Of a stretch of 9,494 nucleotides of DNA, positions 1 through 6,109 are shown in pieces. Below the pieces are notes generated by a model. That model did not search any database. It saw only the letters and a program-made list of their open reading frames with translations, and was not told where the DNA came from. The number at the start of each line of letters is the position of its first letter. Position 1 is the stretch's first letter. Position numbers and translations under genes: made by a program. The DNA is from Alphaproteobacteria bacterium (GTDB lineage Bacteria; Pseudomonadota; Alphaproteobacteria; Rhizobiales; Hyphomicrobiaceae), in the NCBI GenBank assembly GCA_024279745.1, contig JAJRRE010000026.1:1-9494 (forward strand), in the 5' to 3' direction.

Positions 1-1
1 C

Positions 2-967
2 AAATCCAAAGCCGGCAAACGCGAACCCCCACGCATCAAACTTGTGGCCGGTAATTCCAACCGCCCTTTGGCTTCCAAGATCGCCAGTGAACTCGATATG
101 TCCTTGACCAAATGCGTGGTCCGGCGGTTTGCCGATAAGGAAATCTTTGTCGAAATCCAGGAGAATGTGCGCGGCGAGGACGTCTACATCATTCAGCCAA
201 CGTCTTATCCGGTGAATGACAATTTGATGGAATTGCTGATCCTGATTGACGCCCTCAAACGCGCTTCGGCACGGCGCATTACAGCCGTTGTACCCTATTA
301 CGGTTATGCCAGGCAGGACCGCAAGCCTGGCCCACGCACGCCGATTACCGCCCGTCTGGTCGCCAACCTGATTGAGCGCGCCGGCGTTGACCGCGTTTTG
401 ATGGTTGATCTTCATGCCGGGCAGATCCAGGGCTTTTTCGATATTCCCACGGACAATTTATACGCCGCTCCAACCATCAAGCGCGATATTCAAGACCACT
501 ATAATGGCGATAATCTAATGGTGGTTTCGCCGGATGTGGGCGGCGTGGTGCGGGCCCGAGCACTGGCCAAACGCATTAATGCGCAATTGGCGATAGTCGA
601 TAAACGCCGCGAGCGTGCCGGCGAATCTGAAGTCATGAATGTGATCGGCCGGGTTAAGGGCCACCATTGTATCTTGATCGACGACATCATCGATTCTGGC
701 GGCACATTGTGCAACGCAGCCGATGCTCTGCTTGATAAGGGCGCCACCGGTGTCAGCGCCTATATCACCCATGGTGTGTTGTCAGGCGAAGCCGTGGGGC
801 GGATAGAGCGCTCAAGCTTGAAAGAACTGGTCATCACCGACAGTATTCTACCGACGGAACAGGTTGAGGCGGCGCGCAATATCCGTGTCATCTCTATCGC
901 ACCGCTGCTCGGCGAGGCCATCAAACGCACGTCGCGCGATGAAAGCGTCTCAAGCCTGTTCTATTAG
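2..967 (+). CDS. prs: ribose-phosphate pyrophosphokinase (PRPP synthetase), 5' end outside window
   Basis: Makes phosphoribosyl pyrophosphate from ribose 5-phosphate and ATP in the cytosol, the common precursor of purines, pyrimidines, histidine and NAD. Numbering from the GTG at 44, I see the family signature VDLHAGQIQGFFDIP (121-135), the catalytic flexible loop starting KRRERAGE (187-194) and the PRPP-binding loop ILIDDIIDSGGTL (210-222). These are intact, and the protein runs to a normal C-terminus. The start is the problem. The GTG at 44 lacks a Shine-Dalgarno sequence and would cut into the first beta strand, because the codons just upstream read IKLV before AGNSNRP, the usual N-terminal strand. 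The frame is open to the left edge with no ATG, GTG or TTG before 44, so the real start probably lies outside the window and the protein carries an N-terminal extension (KSKAGKREPPR is visible). The stop TAG at 965-967 lies in the first copy of a 13-bp tandem repeat. Confidence 0.95.
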   Translation, partial: KSKAGKREPPRIKLVAGNSNRPLASKIASELDMSLTKCVVRRFADKEIFVEIQENVRGEDVYIIQPTSYPVNDNLMELLILIDALKRASARRITAVVPYYGYARQDRKPGPRTPITARLVANLIERAGVDRVLMVDLHAGQIQGFFDIPTDNLYAAPTIKRDIQDHYNGDNLMVVSPDVGGVVRARALAKRINAQLAIVDKRRERAGESEVMNVIGRVKGHHCILIDDIIDSGGTLCNAADALLDKGATGVSAYITHGVLSGEAVGRIERSSLKELVITDSILPTEQVEAARNIRVISIAPLLGEAIKRTSRDESVSSLFY

Positions 968-1014
968 TCTGGTCTATTAGTTTGGTCTATTAGTTTGGTC
1001 TATTAGTTTGGTCT
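960..1014. repeat. 13-bp tandem repeat, four copies, overlapping the prs stop codon
   Basis: The unit TCTATTAGTTTGG occurs at 960-972 (with C in place of T at position 10), 973-985, 986-998 and 999-1011, then a partial TCT at 1012-1014. The first copy contains the prs stop codon. Because 13 is not a multiple of 3, the TAGs of successive copies (965, 978, 991, 1004) fall in all three frames. The simplest reading is slippage expansion at the gene's 3' end. Confidence 0.95.
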
Positions 1015-1525
1015 GCTCTAACCATCATAATCCGCGACGTTGCCAATAGTTGGCGACATTAGTTCGCTCAGGCAAACCAAAACACTGTTTTTTGAATTAT
1101 TTCACCGCATATGTTGCGCGCGCACCTTGCCCGCCGGAAGCAGCAAGCGGCAGCAACCGCTTTTCCCGTGCAGCTGGAGCAAAGCTGGTATTAATCAACA
1201 TCTTAGAGGCGATTTCGCGCGCTGATTTTCTGTATAATTATCTGATAGTTATTCCATATTTGAGACTAAATTATCAGATTAAGGATAGCGTCTTGAACGC
1301 TCATAATTCCCAATTTGTATTAGCAATTTTTTAAGCCAACCGGCATTATGTTTTGATTGCACTTCATGTATTCACTCAACCTAAGAGTGTGTTTTTTCGT
1401 GCATATTACCGTTTACGCTTGGCCAGACTGCCGGGGGTGCGCAAAATTTTCAATTTCCTTGACCAATCGGCGCGCAGGGACAAATCAACCTTGCAAAATC
1501 AATATCGGCGGGGTGGAGCCACATC
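968..1525. other. long gene-free intergenic region
   Basis: No convincing gene is present on either strand. The small open frames have no ribosome binding site and no recognisable protein. The stretch is AT-richer than its neighbours, mostly between about 1220 and 1420. It holds the end of the 13-bp repeat, a short hairpin (GTTGCCAA 1039-1046 with TTGGCGAC 1050-1057, one G-U pair, 3-nt loop), a TATAAT at 1233-1238, an inverted repeat at 1240-1279, a small hairpin AGCGT/ACGCT at 1287-1301 and a T6 run at 1327-1332. A CTTGACC at 1458-1464 resembles an alphaproteobacterial -35 box but has only a poor -10 (AAATCA 1482-1487) for the gene at 1526. Confidence 0.6.
1233..1279 (+). promoter_or_regulatory. 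possible -10 box followed by an AT-rich inverted repeat
   Basis: A perfect TATAAT lies at 1233-1238, but no -35 hexamer is seen at normal spacing. Directly after it, ATCTGATAGTT (1240-1250) pairs with AATTATCAGAT (1269-1279) over 11 bp with one G-U pair and an 18-nt loop. This could be an operator, the 5' hairpin of an RNA, or chance in AT-rich DNA. Weak evidence. Confidence 0.25.
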
Positions 1526-1903
1526 ATGAGCTTGATTGTAATCGATGAGCACGGAAAAATCTGGGACGCCAGCTCTGTACAATTGCGCCGCGCCTTCGGC
1601 TCGGTTCAGGCTAATGTGCAATTTTCTGACTATGTCGTGGTTAAACTCGGTTATATTGCGGTCAACCACTATCAAAATTCTTGTCAGATCCGCGTCAAAC
1701 CGGCGCTTGTTTCGTCTTGCACATTGAAAAGCCTCGCCGCTCATTTGGAAGATCACCAGATTGAACGCTATGCCTTGAGCTTCATGGACAAGAAATGGCA
1801 ATTTGAGTTGTACAGCTCATCTCAAGCGCTCATCCACAAATTGATTGAGCTGATGATAGATCTTCGCGCTCCACCGACGATAGATCACCGGCTTTATGCT
1901 TGA
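1526..1903 (+). CDS. hypothetical protein, 125 residues, unrecognised
   Basis: I do not recognise this family. It is probably a real gene: an ATG follows a GTGGAG-type ribosome binding site (GGAG 1515-1518, 7-nt spacing), it is the longest frame in the region, and it reads as a balanced soluble globular protein with no signal peptide or membrane segment. The N-terminal half (about 1-60) alternates hydrophobic and polar residues as in a beta-rich fold (MSLIVIDEHGKIWDAS, then YVVVKLGYIAV at 36-46). The second half is likely helical, including ALIHKLIELMIDL at 101-113. Two cysteines (53 and 65) form no metal motif. It lies alone between prs and rplY on the same strand, with large spacers on the prs side and a separate rplY promoter after it. 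The 100-residue frame on the opposite strand (1499-1801) is taken to be its shadow. Confidence 0.6.
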   Translation: MSLIVIDEHGKIWDASSVQLRRAFGSVQANVQFSDYVVVKLGYIAVNHYQNSCQIRVKPALVSSCTLKSLAAHLEDHQIERYALSFMDKKWQFELYSSSQALIHKLIELMIDLRAPPTIDHRLYA

Positions 1904-1906
1904 TGC

Positions 1907-1927
1907 CTGGCCATGTTCAAAGGCCAG
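1907..1927 (+). terminator. hairpin just after the 125-residue gene, weak terminator candidate
   Basis: CTGGCC (1907-1912) and GGCCAG (1922-1927) form a perfect 6-bp stem with a 9-nt loop, starting 4 nt after the stop codon. No T-tract follows, so intrinsic termination here is uncertain. Confidence 0.3.
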
Positions 1928-1936
1928 TAAATCCCA

Positions 1937-1965
1937 TTGCAACTGGCGTCGCTTGACGGTATAAC
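1937..1965 (+). promoter_or_regulatory. sigma-70-type promoter for rplY
   Basis: TTGCAA (1937-1942) and TATAAC (1960-1965) are separated by exactly 17 nt. Initiation would fall near 1972, giving a leader of about 105 nt before the rplY ATG. The lipoprotein gene has the same -35 hexamer with the same spacing. This is the best-looking plus-strand promoter in the window, read by eye only. Confidence 0.5.
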
Positions 1966-1998
1966 CCGGCCAGCACCGTCCTAAATAGTCGGTCTGCA

Positions 1999-2059
1999 CC
2001 CGCAACCTGCACCCTTGGAGGCATAGCGGGAATTTTAGATGGGCCGCATGGCCCTTTTT
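1999..2059 (+). promoter_or_regulatory. rplY leader with two successive hairpins, the second terminator-like
   Basis: The first hairpin pairs CCCGC (1999-2003) with GCGGG (2026-2030), with an inner CCT/AGG pairing. The second pairs GGGCC (2041-2045) with GGCCC (2050-2054) around a GCAT loop and is followed at once by five Ts (2055-2059), so it looks like a short intrinsic terminator. It ends only 5 nt before the rplY ribosome binding site (GGAGAA 2065-2070). Because it lies downstream of the predicted rplY promoter, it could act as an attenuator or translational control element. It could also terminate upstream transcription if the promoter call is wrong. Confidence 0.45.
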
Positions 2060-2076
2060 CTGTTGGAGAAACAACA

Positions 2077-2742
2077 ATGGCAAATGCCATCGAATTGAAT
2101 GCCACGGCTCGCGCCCGTGCCGGCAAGGGGGCCGCACGCGCTGTTCGCCGTGAAGGCAAGATCCCGGCTGTGATCTACGGTGATAACAAGCCGGCTGAGA
2201 ATATCACACTGGAGTTCAGAGAACTGCAGCGCCAGTATATGAAGGGCCATTTCACATCGAACATTGTCGATTTGAAAGTTGACGGCAAGACCCATAAGGT
2301 CATTCCGCGCGATGTTCAGACCGATCCAGTGCGCGACTTTCCAATCCATGTCGACTTCTTGCGGGTCAGCGCCAAAAGCGAGCTGCAAGTTGAAGTCCCG
2401 GTTCAGTTTATCAATGAGGAAGTGTCGCCCGGCCTGAAACGTGGCGGCGCGCTCAACGTGGTTCGTCACGCGATTGAAATCAGCTGTACGCCAGATAAAA
2501 TCCCGCAATCCTTTGAGGTTGATTTGGCTGAAGTCGATATCGGCGATTCAATCCATTGGTCCGATCTGAAAATTCCCGATGGCGTAACGGCGGTGATTGC
2601 CGACCGCGACTTTACCATCGCCACCATTGCCGGTGCATCGGCCAAGGGCAGTGACGCCGACGACGAAGAAGCCGATGGCGAAGCAGCTGCGGCAACTGAA
2701 GATGCGGCGGACGACGATAAGGGCGAAGAGAAAAAGGATTGA
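2077..2742 (+). CDS. rplY: 50S ribosomal protein L25 / general stress protein Ctc
   Basis: Large-subunit ribosomal protein that binds 5S rRNA. The 221 residues fit the long Ctc/TL5 form: an L25 domain (about 1-95, with GKGAARAVRREGKIPAVIYG near the N-terminus and the DFPIHVDFLRV strand at 87-97), then a TL5-type C-terminal beta domain (about 100-187, with VPVQFINEE and SPGLKRGGALNVVRH), and a disordered acidic tail (188-221) rich in Asp, Glu and Ala and ending KGEEKKD. Such tails are common in alphaproteobacterial L25. The ATG at 2077 follows GGAG (2065-2068) at 8-nt spacing. It has its own promoter and leader. The order prs-rplY-pth-ychF is typical of alphaproteobacteria, but here an unrecognised gene separates prs and rplY. 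Confidence 0.96.
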   Translation: MANAIELNATARARAGKGAARAVRREGKIPAVIYGDNKPAENITLEFRELQRQYMKGHFTSNIVDLKVDGKTHKVIPRDVQTDPVRDFPIHVDFLRVSAKSELQVEVPVQFINEEVSPGLKRGGALNVVRHAIEISCTPDKIPQSFEVDLAEVDIGDSIHWSDLKIPDGVTAVIADRDFTIATIAGASAKGSDADDEEADGEAAAATEDAADDDKGEEKKD

Positions 2743-2770
2743 TCCTGTTCGCGCCTTGACGGTTCTTAAC

Positions 2771-2810
2771 ACAGGCCGGACGCACAACGCGATTTGTGTG
2801 TTCGGCCTGT
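2771..2810 (+). terminator. long perfect hairpin after rplY, probable terminator or processing structure
   Basis: ACAGGCCGGACGCACAA (2771-2787) pairs fully with TTGTGTGTTCGGCCTGT (2794-2810): 17 bp, two of them G-U, with a 6-nt loop. It starts 28 nt after the rplY stop. The sequence after it (ATCGTTTG) has only a weak T-tract, so it may protect the 3' end of the rplY mRNA rather than end transcription efficiently. In the opposite strand the two G-U pairs become A-C mismatches, so the structure favours plus-strand RNA. Confidence 0.6.
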
Positions 2811-2820
2811 ATCGTTTGCG

Positions 2821-2918
2821 GCTCCTCCGGGCAGGTGGGGGCTGGCAGTGCAGCCTGACCGCATTGAAGGCCTGGCCGCACTGGAGCCGGGCCTTCAAGA
2901 ACCGGGCGGCGCAGGAGC
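2821..2918 (+). other. potential multibranched RNA structure in the rplY-pth spacer
   Basis: Three nested pairings can form together: an outer stem GCTCCT (2821-2826) with AGGAGC (2913-2918); a hairpin GGCTG (2840-2844) with CAGCC (2851-2855); and a strong 13-bp hairpin TTGAAGGCCTGGC (2864-2876) with GCCGGGCCTTCAA (2886-2898), one G-U pair, 9-nt loop. Together they make a three-way junction. I match it to no known RNA family. GC-rich DNA gives chance pairings, so only the 13-bp hairpin is clearly notable by itself. Confidence 0.35.
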
Positions 2919-2976
2919 GTTCAAACCGCGCCATAATCTCCCACAAAAGTCGCGGCGCCTACAATTCGCGTTATAG

Positions 2977-3004
2977 TTGGGGGGCAATTTTGCGGTGCTA
3001 TATT
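2977..3004 (+). promoter_or_regulatory. possible pth promoter
   Basis: TATATT (2999-3004) is a good -10 hexamer. The best -35 at allowed spacing is TTGGGG (2977-2982), 16 nt upstream and only half matching. It lies about 80 nt before the pth ATG. Weak but plausible, since the hairpins after rplY suggest that pth needs its own start. Confidence 0.25.
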
Positions 3005-3083
3005 GCGGCGATCCTCGACGATCTCTCGCCCGCGTTTTTCCCCCTGAACCTTCTAACCGTTACGCTAAGTGAGACAGCTCCCC

Positions 3084-3911
3084 ATGAAACTCTTTGTCGG
3101 CCTTGGCAATCCGGGCGGTAAATATTCCGGCAATAGGCACAATGTCGGCTTTATGGCCATTGACACTATCGCCGCCGACTATGGCTTTTCCAGCTGGCGC
3201 AAACGTTTTCAGGGCGAAACCGCCGACGGTATGATCGACGACCACAAGGTGCTGCTACTCAAGCCCGCCACCTTTATGAACGACTCTGGCAAAGCCGTCG
3301 GCGCTGCTGTTCGGTTCCTCAAAATCGATCTGGCGGACGTGGTGGTATTTTACGACGAGATTGATCTGGCCCCGGGCAAACTGAAGGTGAAAACCGGCGG
3401 CGGCAATGCGGGCCATAACGGCCTGCGCTCGATCACCCATCTGGTTGGCAATGACTATAGCCGTGTGCGCATCGGCGTCGGGCATCCGGGCGTTAAAGAG
3501 ATGGTGGCCGGATATGTGCTGCACGACTTCTCACGCGATGATAAAATCTGGCTTACACCGATGCTTGAAGCGATGAGCGATGCCGCCCCGCATCTGGCCG
3601 CGAGCGATGGCGCCCGCTTCATGTCCGATGTAGCCACCACCCTCAACCCGCCGCCGCCAAAACCGGCCAAAAAGCGTAAATCTTCCGCTGATCGGGAAAC
3701 ACCTACCACTAAGACAACGGCTGGGTCTGGGGACAGCGAGGAAAGCGGCGCAAATACATCCGAGGCTAAGCCTCAGGTTAAGCCTCAGGCCTCGCCTGAA
3801 AACACACAAAAATCCACACCGCGCCATCCCGCTGGCGAACGGCAATCCAAGCAACAATCGGCGCTGGCCGCCAATCTGCAAAAATGGCTGCAGGGGCGCG
3901 ACAAAAAATAG
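3084..3911 (+). CDS. pth: peptidyl-tRNA hydrolase with a long disordered C-terminal tail
   Basis: Cleaves peptidyl-tRNA released by stalled ribosomes and so recycles tRNA in the cytosol. I chose the ATG at 3084 (275 residues) because MKLFVGLGNPG is the canonical Pth N-terminus; the GTG at 3069 would only add MRQLP. The active-site residues are visible: Asn9 in GLGNPG, His19 in NRHNVGF, Met65 in FMNDSGK, Asp91 in YDEIDL and Asn112 in GHNGLRS, corresponding to E. coli N10, H20, M67, D93 and N114. The catalytic domain ends near 188. The remaining 85 or so residues are low-complexity, starting with a proline run and KPAKKRK, continuing with Ser/Thr/Glu-rich sequence with a KPQV/KPQA duplication, and ending in a possible helix (QQSALAANLQKWLQ, 257-270). 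Tails of this kind occur in other alphaproteobacterial Pth proteins and have no known catalytic role. The ribosome binding site is weak (GAGA 3071-3074). Confidence 0.96.
   Translation: MKLFVGLGNPGGKYSGNRHNVGFMAIDTIAADYGFSSWRKRFQGETADGMIDDHKVLLLKPATFMNDSGKAVGAAVRFLKIDLADVVVFYDEIDLAPGKLKVKTGGGNAGHNGLRSITHLVGNDYSRVRIGVGHPGVKEMVAGYVLHDFSRDDKIWLTPMLEAMSDAAPHLAASDGARFMSDVATTLNPPPPKPAKKRKSSADRETPTTKTTAGSGDSEESGANTSEAKPQVKPQASPENTQKSTPRHPAGERQSKQQSALAANLQKWLQGRDKK
3767..3790 (+). repeat. 12-bp in-frame tandem repeat in the pth tail
   Basis: TAAGCCTCAGGT (3767-3778) and TAAGCCTCAGGC (3779-3790) are adjacent copies differing at the last base. They help encode the KPQV and KPQA segments of the disordered tail. 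GAGGC (3762-3766) can also pair with GCCTC (3770-3774). Confidence 0.85.
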
Positions 3912-3918
3912 GCTCACT

Positions 3919-3946
3919 TTGACACTAAATCGCCGATAGATATGAG
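3919..3946 (+). promoter_or_regulatory. promoter candidate for the 4061 membrane protein gene
   Basis: A perfect TTGACA (3919-3924) lies just after the pth stop, followed at 16 nt by TATGAG (3941-3946). The predicted start point is about 110 nt before the ATG at 4061. It supports separate transcription of the downstream gene. Confidence 0.4.
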
Positions 3947-4060
3947 CGCATAATCAAACGAAGACCGGCTGGCCCCATAGTCCCGCCCCAACAGCTTCGG
4001 CGCGCCCAGAAGACTCGGCCCCAAAACCCTGGCCTGAAATTTTTGCTTTAAGGAAAGTCT

Positions 4061-4876
4061 ATGACCGATTTGCAAGACATCGCAGTCCCCAAGGAAGAAA
4101 AATCCAAAGCCCGGCGCGCTTACGGCTGGTACAAGATCTATTCGCGTCTGAAATGGGTGCGCCGCGCCTGGTGGTTCTTTTGGGACTTCAAGACAAAGGC
4201 CGACACGATTGCCGCCATTGCCGCCCTGGGCGTTGTTGGCACTGCCGCCGGCATGACCACCTATGATGCGGTTGAATACAAGCAGCGCATTGAGGCCAGT
4301 AAAACCCAGATTGAGGCCATCCGCTGGAGCAATAATTCTTCCGTTTATACCGTCACCGGCCGCGACCGCCAGGGCCGCAAGGCGCGCTTTGACATGCTCG
4401 TACTCGACAAGAATTATACCTGGGTGGCCGGCAGCTGGAGCGCCCTGGAACATAACGGCAAGCGCTTGTCCGACAACGACATTGCCGAGCTTATATTCAA
4501 CCGCCAGATCCGCAATGGCCTGGCGCGCTCAGGCGAGTTCATCACCGTCGGCGTTGCCTCATCGGAAGGCGATCCAATTGAGGAAAAACAGCGCGCCGCC
4601 CGCCGGGCCAAAACCTCAGCCGCGTGGTTGCGCCGGGCCATGGGGTCTGGCGTTCGCATCATGCAGCTCAATCTGGGCCAGCACCAAAACACCTGCGACA
4701 GCTGCGAGACCGATAACACCAGCTGGCAGCGCCCATTCATGATTATCGCCGTGCGCGGCAAAGACCCCGGCGTCATCTTGCGCCAGGCTCTGCGCGACGC
4801 TTTCAGCGGCAAATCCAACCTTCCCAGCCCCGATAACTACTCGGCATTTACATTATCGGCCCAGCGCAGTAGTTAG
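4061..4876 (+). CDS. single-pass inner-membrane protein of unknown function, possible OmpA-like periplasmic end
   Basis: I do not recognise the family. The ATG follows AAGGAAAG (4050-4057), a strong ribosome binding site. Of 271 residues, 1-46 are charged and then strikingly aromatic and basic (WVRRAWWFFWDF at 32-43). Residues 48-68 form one hydrophobic segment (TIAAIAALGVVGTAAGM), giving a cytoplasmic N-terminus by the positive-inside rule. The rest would be periplasmic, starting with a short helical linker (YKQRIEASKTQIEAI). A stretch at 160-195 (ITVGVASSEGD, then EEKQRAARRAK and AAWLRRAMG) resembles the 'strand, small residues, N-x-x-L-S-x-x-R-A helix' of OmpA/MotB C-terminal domains. That is inference; the usual Asp and Asn residues are not all present. 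Cys212 and Cys215 form a CDSC pair that could make a disulfide. It lies between pth and ychF, has its own promoter candidate and ends before an intrinsic terminator. Confidence 0.8.
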   Translation: MTDLQDIAVPKEEKSKARRAYGWYKIYSRLKWVRRAWWFFWDFKTKADTIAAIAALGVVGTAAGMTTYDAVEYKQRIEASKTQIEAIRWSNNSSVYTVTGRDRQGRKARFDMLVLDKNYTWVAGSWSALEHNGKRLSDNDIAELIFNRQIRNGLARSGEFITVGVASSEGDPIEEKQRAARRAKTSAAWLRRAMGSGVRIMQLNLGQHQNTCDSCETDNTSWQRPFMIIAVRGKDPGVILRQALRDAFSGKSNLPSPDNYSAFTLSAQRSS

Positions 4877-4932
4877 ACGGCGCAGGATCAACACATATAA
4901 GACAGCCTAGGCGGCCCCCGTGCCCTAAAGTA

Positions 4933-4954
4933 AAAGAACTCTCGCGAGTTTTTT
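4933..4954 (+). terminator. intrinsic terminator after the membrane protein gene
   Basis: AAAGAACTC (4933-4941) pairs with GAGTTTTTT (4946-4954), 9 bp with one G-U, around a TCGC tetraloop. The right arm supplies the six-T tract. It lies 57 nt after the stop at 4876 and 57 nt before the ychF ATG. The GC part of the stem is short, so moderate strength is likely. Confidence 0.65.
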
Positions 4955-5011
4955 ACAAGGACGCACCTGCCGGCCGGGCTAGACTTAGAACCTTAAAGGG
5001 ATAACGCAATC

Positions 5012-6109
5012 ATGGGCTTTAAAATGGGCATTGTCGGCCTTCCCAATGTGGGCAAGTCCACGCTCTTCAACGCCTTGACACAAACGGCGGCAGCAGAAGC
5101 GGCCAATTATCCCTTTTGCACCATTGAGCCCAATGTCGGCGAAGTCGGCGTTCCTGATACGCGCCTGGAAAAACTGGCTGGCATTTCCAAGTCGCAGCAG
5201 ATCATTCCCACGCGCCTGACCTTCGTCGATATTGCCGGGCTGGTGCGCGGCGCCTCCACCGGCGAGGGGTTGGGCAATAAATTCCTCGCCCATATCCGCG
5301 AAGTCGATGCCATTGCTTATGTGCTGCGCTGCTTTGAAGACGGCGATGTCACCCATGTGGAGGGCCGCATCGATCCGCTCGCCGACGCCGAAGTGGTCGA
5401 GACCGAACTCATGCTGGCCGATATGGAAAGCCTGGAGCGCCGCCGCACGCCGCTGGAGAAAAAAGCCAATAGCGGCGACAAGGATGCCAAGGCGCAGATC
5501 GTGCTGATCGACAAGGCGCTCGACGTGTTGCGCGAAGGCAAACCCGCCCGTACCGCCAGCATCGACAAAGAAGAAGCGCAAGAGTGGCGCTTGCTGCAAT
5601 TGCTGACCGCCAAACCAGTTCTGTATGTGTGTAATGTCGATGAAGAATCTGCCGCGGACGGTAATGATTTTTCAGCGCAGGTCGCCAAACGCGCCAGCGA
5701 GGATAACGCTACCAGCGTAGTCATTTCAGCAAAAATAGAATCTGAACTGGCGACCCTGGATGAGGACGAGCGCGGGGAGTTTCTTGCCGAACTGGGCCTC
5801 AGCGAGCCAGGCCTGAACCGTTTGATCCGCGCCGGTTATAGCCTCCTGGATCTCATCACCTATTTCACCGTCGGCCCGAAAGAAGCGCGCGCCTGGACCA
5901 TCGAACAGGGCACCAAAGCCCCCAAGGCCGCCGGCGTCATCCATACGGATTTTGAGAAGGGCTTTATTCGCTCCGAAACCATCGGCTATGACGATTATGT
6001 AAGCCTTGGCGGCGAGTCCGGTGCCCGCGATGCCGGCAAAATGCGCCTCGAAGGCAAAGAATATATCGTGCGCGACGGCGACGTCCTGCATTTCCGCTTC
6101 GCCAACTAG
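5012..6109 (+). CDS. ychF: redox-regulated ATPase YchF (OLA1/Obg-related family)
   Basis: Ribosome-associated P-loop NTPase that prefers ATP to GTP, with roles in translation and stress response in the family. The 365 residues match the usual YchF length. The G1/P-loop GLPNVGKST lies at 9-17, followed by the PFCTIEPN switch region (34-41) and G3 DIAGLVRGAS (73-82). A coiled-coil insertion (about 125-195) follows. The G4 position reads NVDE (208-211) rather than NKxD, the family hallmark that accounts for loss of guanine specificity. SAKIESEL is at 239-246, and the C-terminal TGS domain runs from about 278 to 365, with ITYFTVGPKEARAWT, AAGVIHTDFEKGFIR and the DGDVLHFRFAN end. The ATG at 5012 follows AAGGGA at 10-nt spacing. 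Its neighbour pth is one gene upstream, as is common in alphaproteobacteria, but here a membrane protein gene lies between them. Confidence 0.97.
   Translation: MGFKMGIVGLPNVGKSTLFNALTQTAAAEAANYPFCTIEPNVGEVGVPDTRLEKLAGISKSQQIIPTRLTFVDIAGLVRGASTGEGLGNKFLAHIREVDAIAYVLRCFEDGDVTHVEGRIDPLADAEVVETELMLADMESLERRRTPLEKKANSGDKDAKAQIVLIDKALDVLREGKPARTASIDKEEAQEWRLLQLLTAKPVLYVCNVDEESAADGNDFSAQVAKRASEDNATSVVISAKIESELATLDEDERGEFLAELGLSEPGLNRLIRAGYSLLDLITYFTVGPKEARAWTIEQGTKAPKAAGVIHTDFEKGFIRSETIGYDDYVSLGGESGARDAGKMRLEGKEYIVRDGDVLHFRFAN

Noticed and set aside
1040..1334. Small open frames after prs (61 and 94 residues)
   Set aside because: They overlap each other, lack ribosome binding sites and read as mixed-composition noise.
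2821..2918. Structured spacer as a small SRP (4.5S) RNA
   Set aside because: A GGTCAGG-like string appears on the minus strand, but the conserved GGAA loop and AAGCAGCC part of the SRP core are missing on both strands.
3069..3083. GTG start adding MRQLP to Pth
   Set aside because: The canonical family start MKLFVGLGNPG begins at the ATG at 3084.
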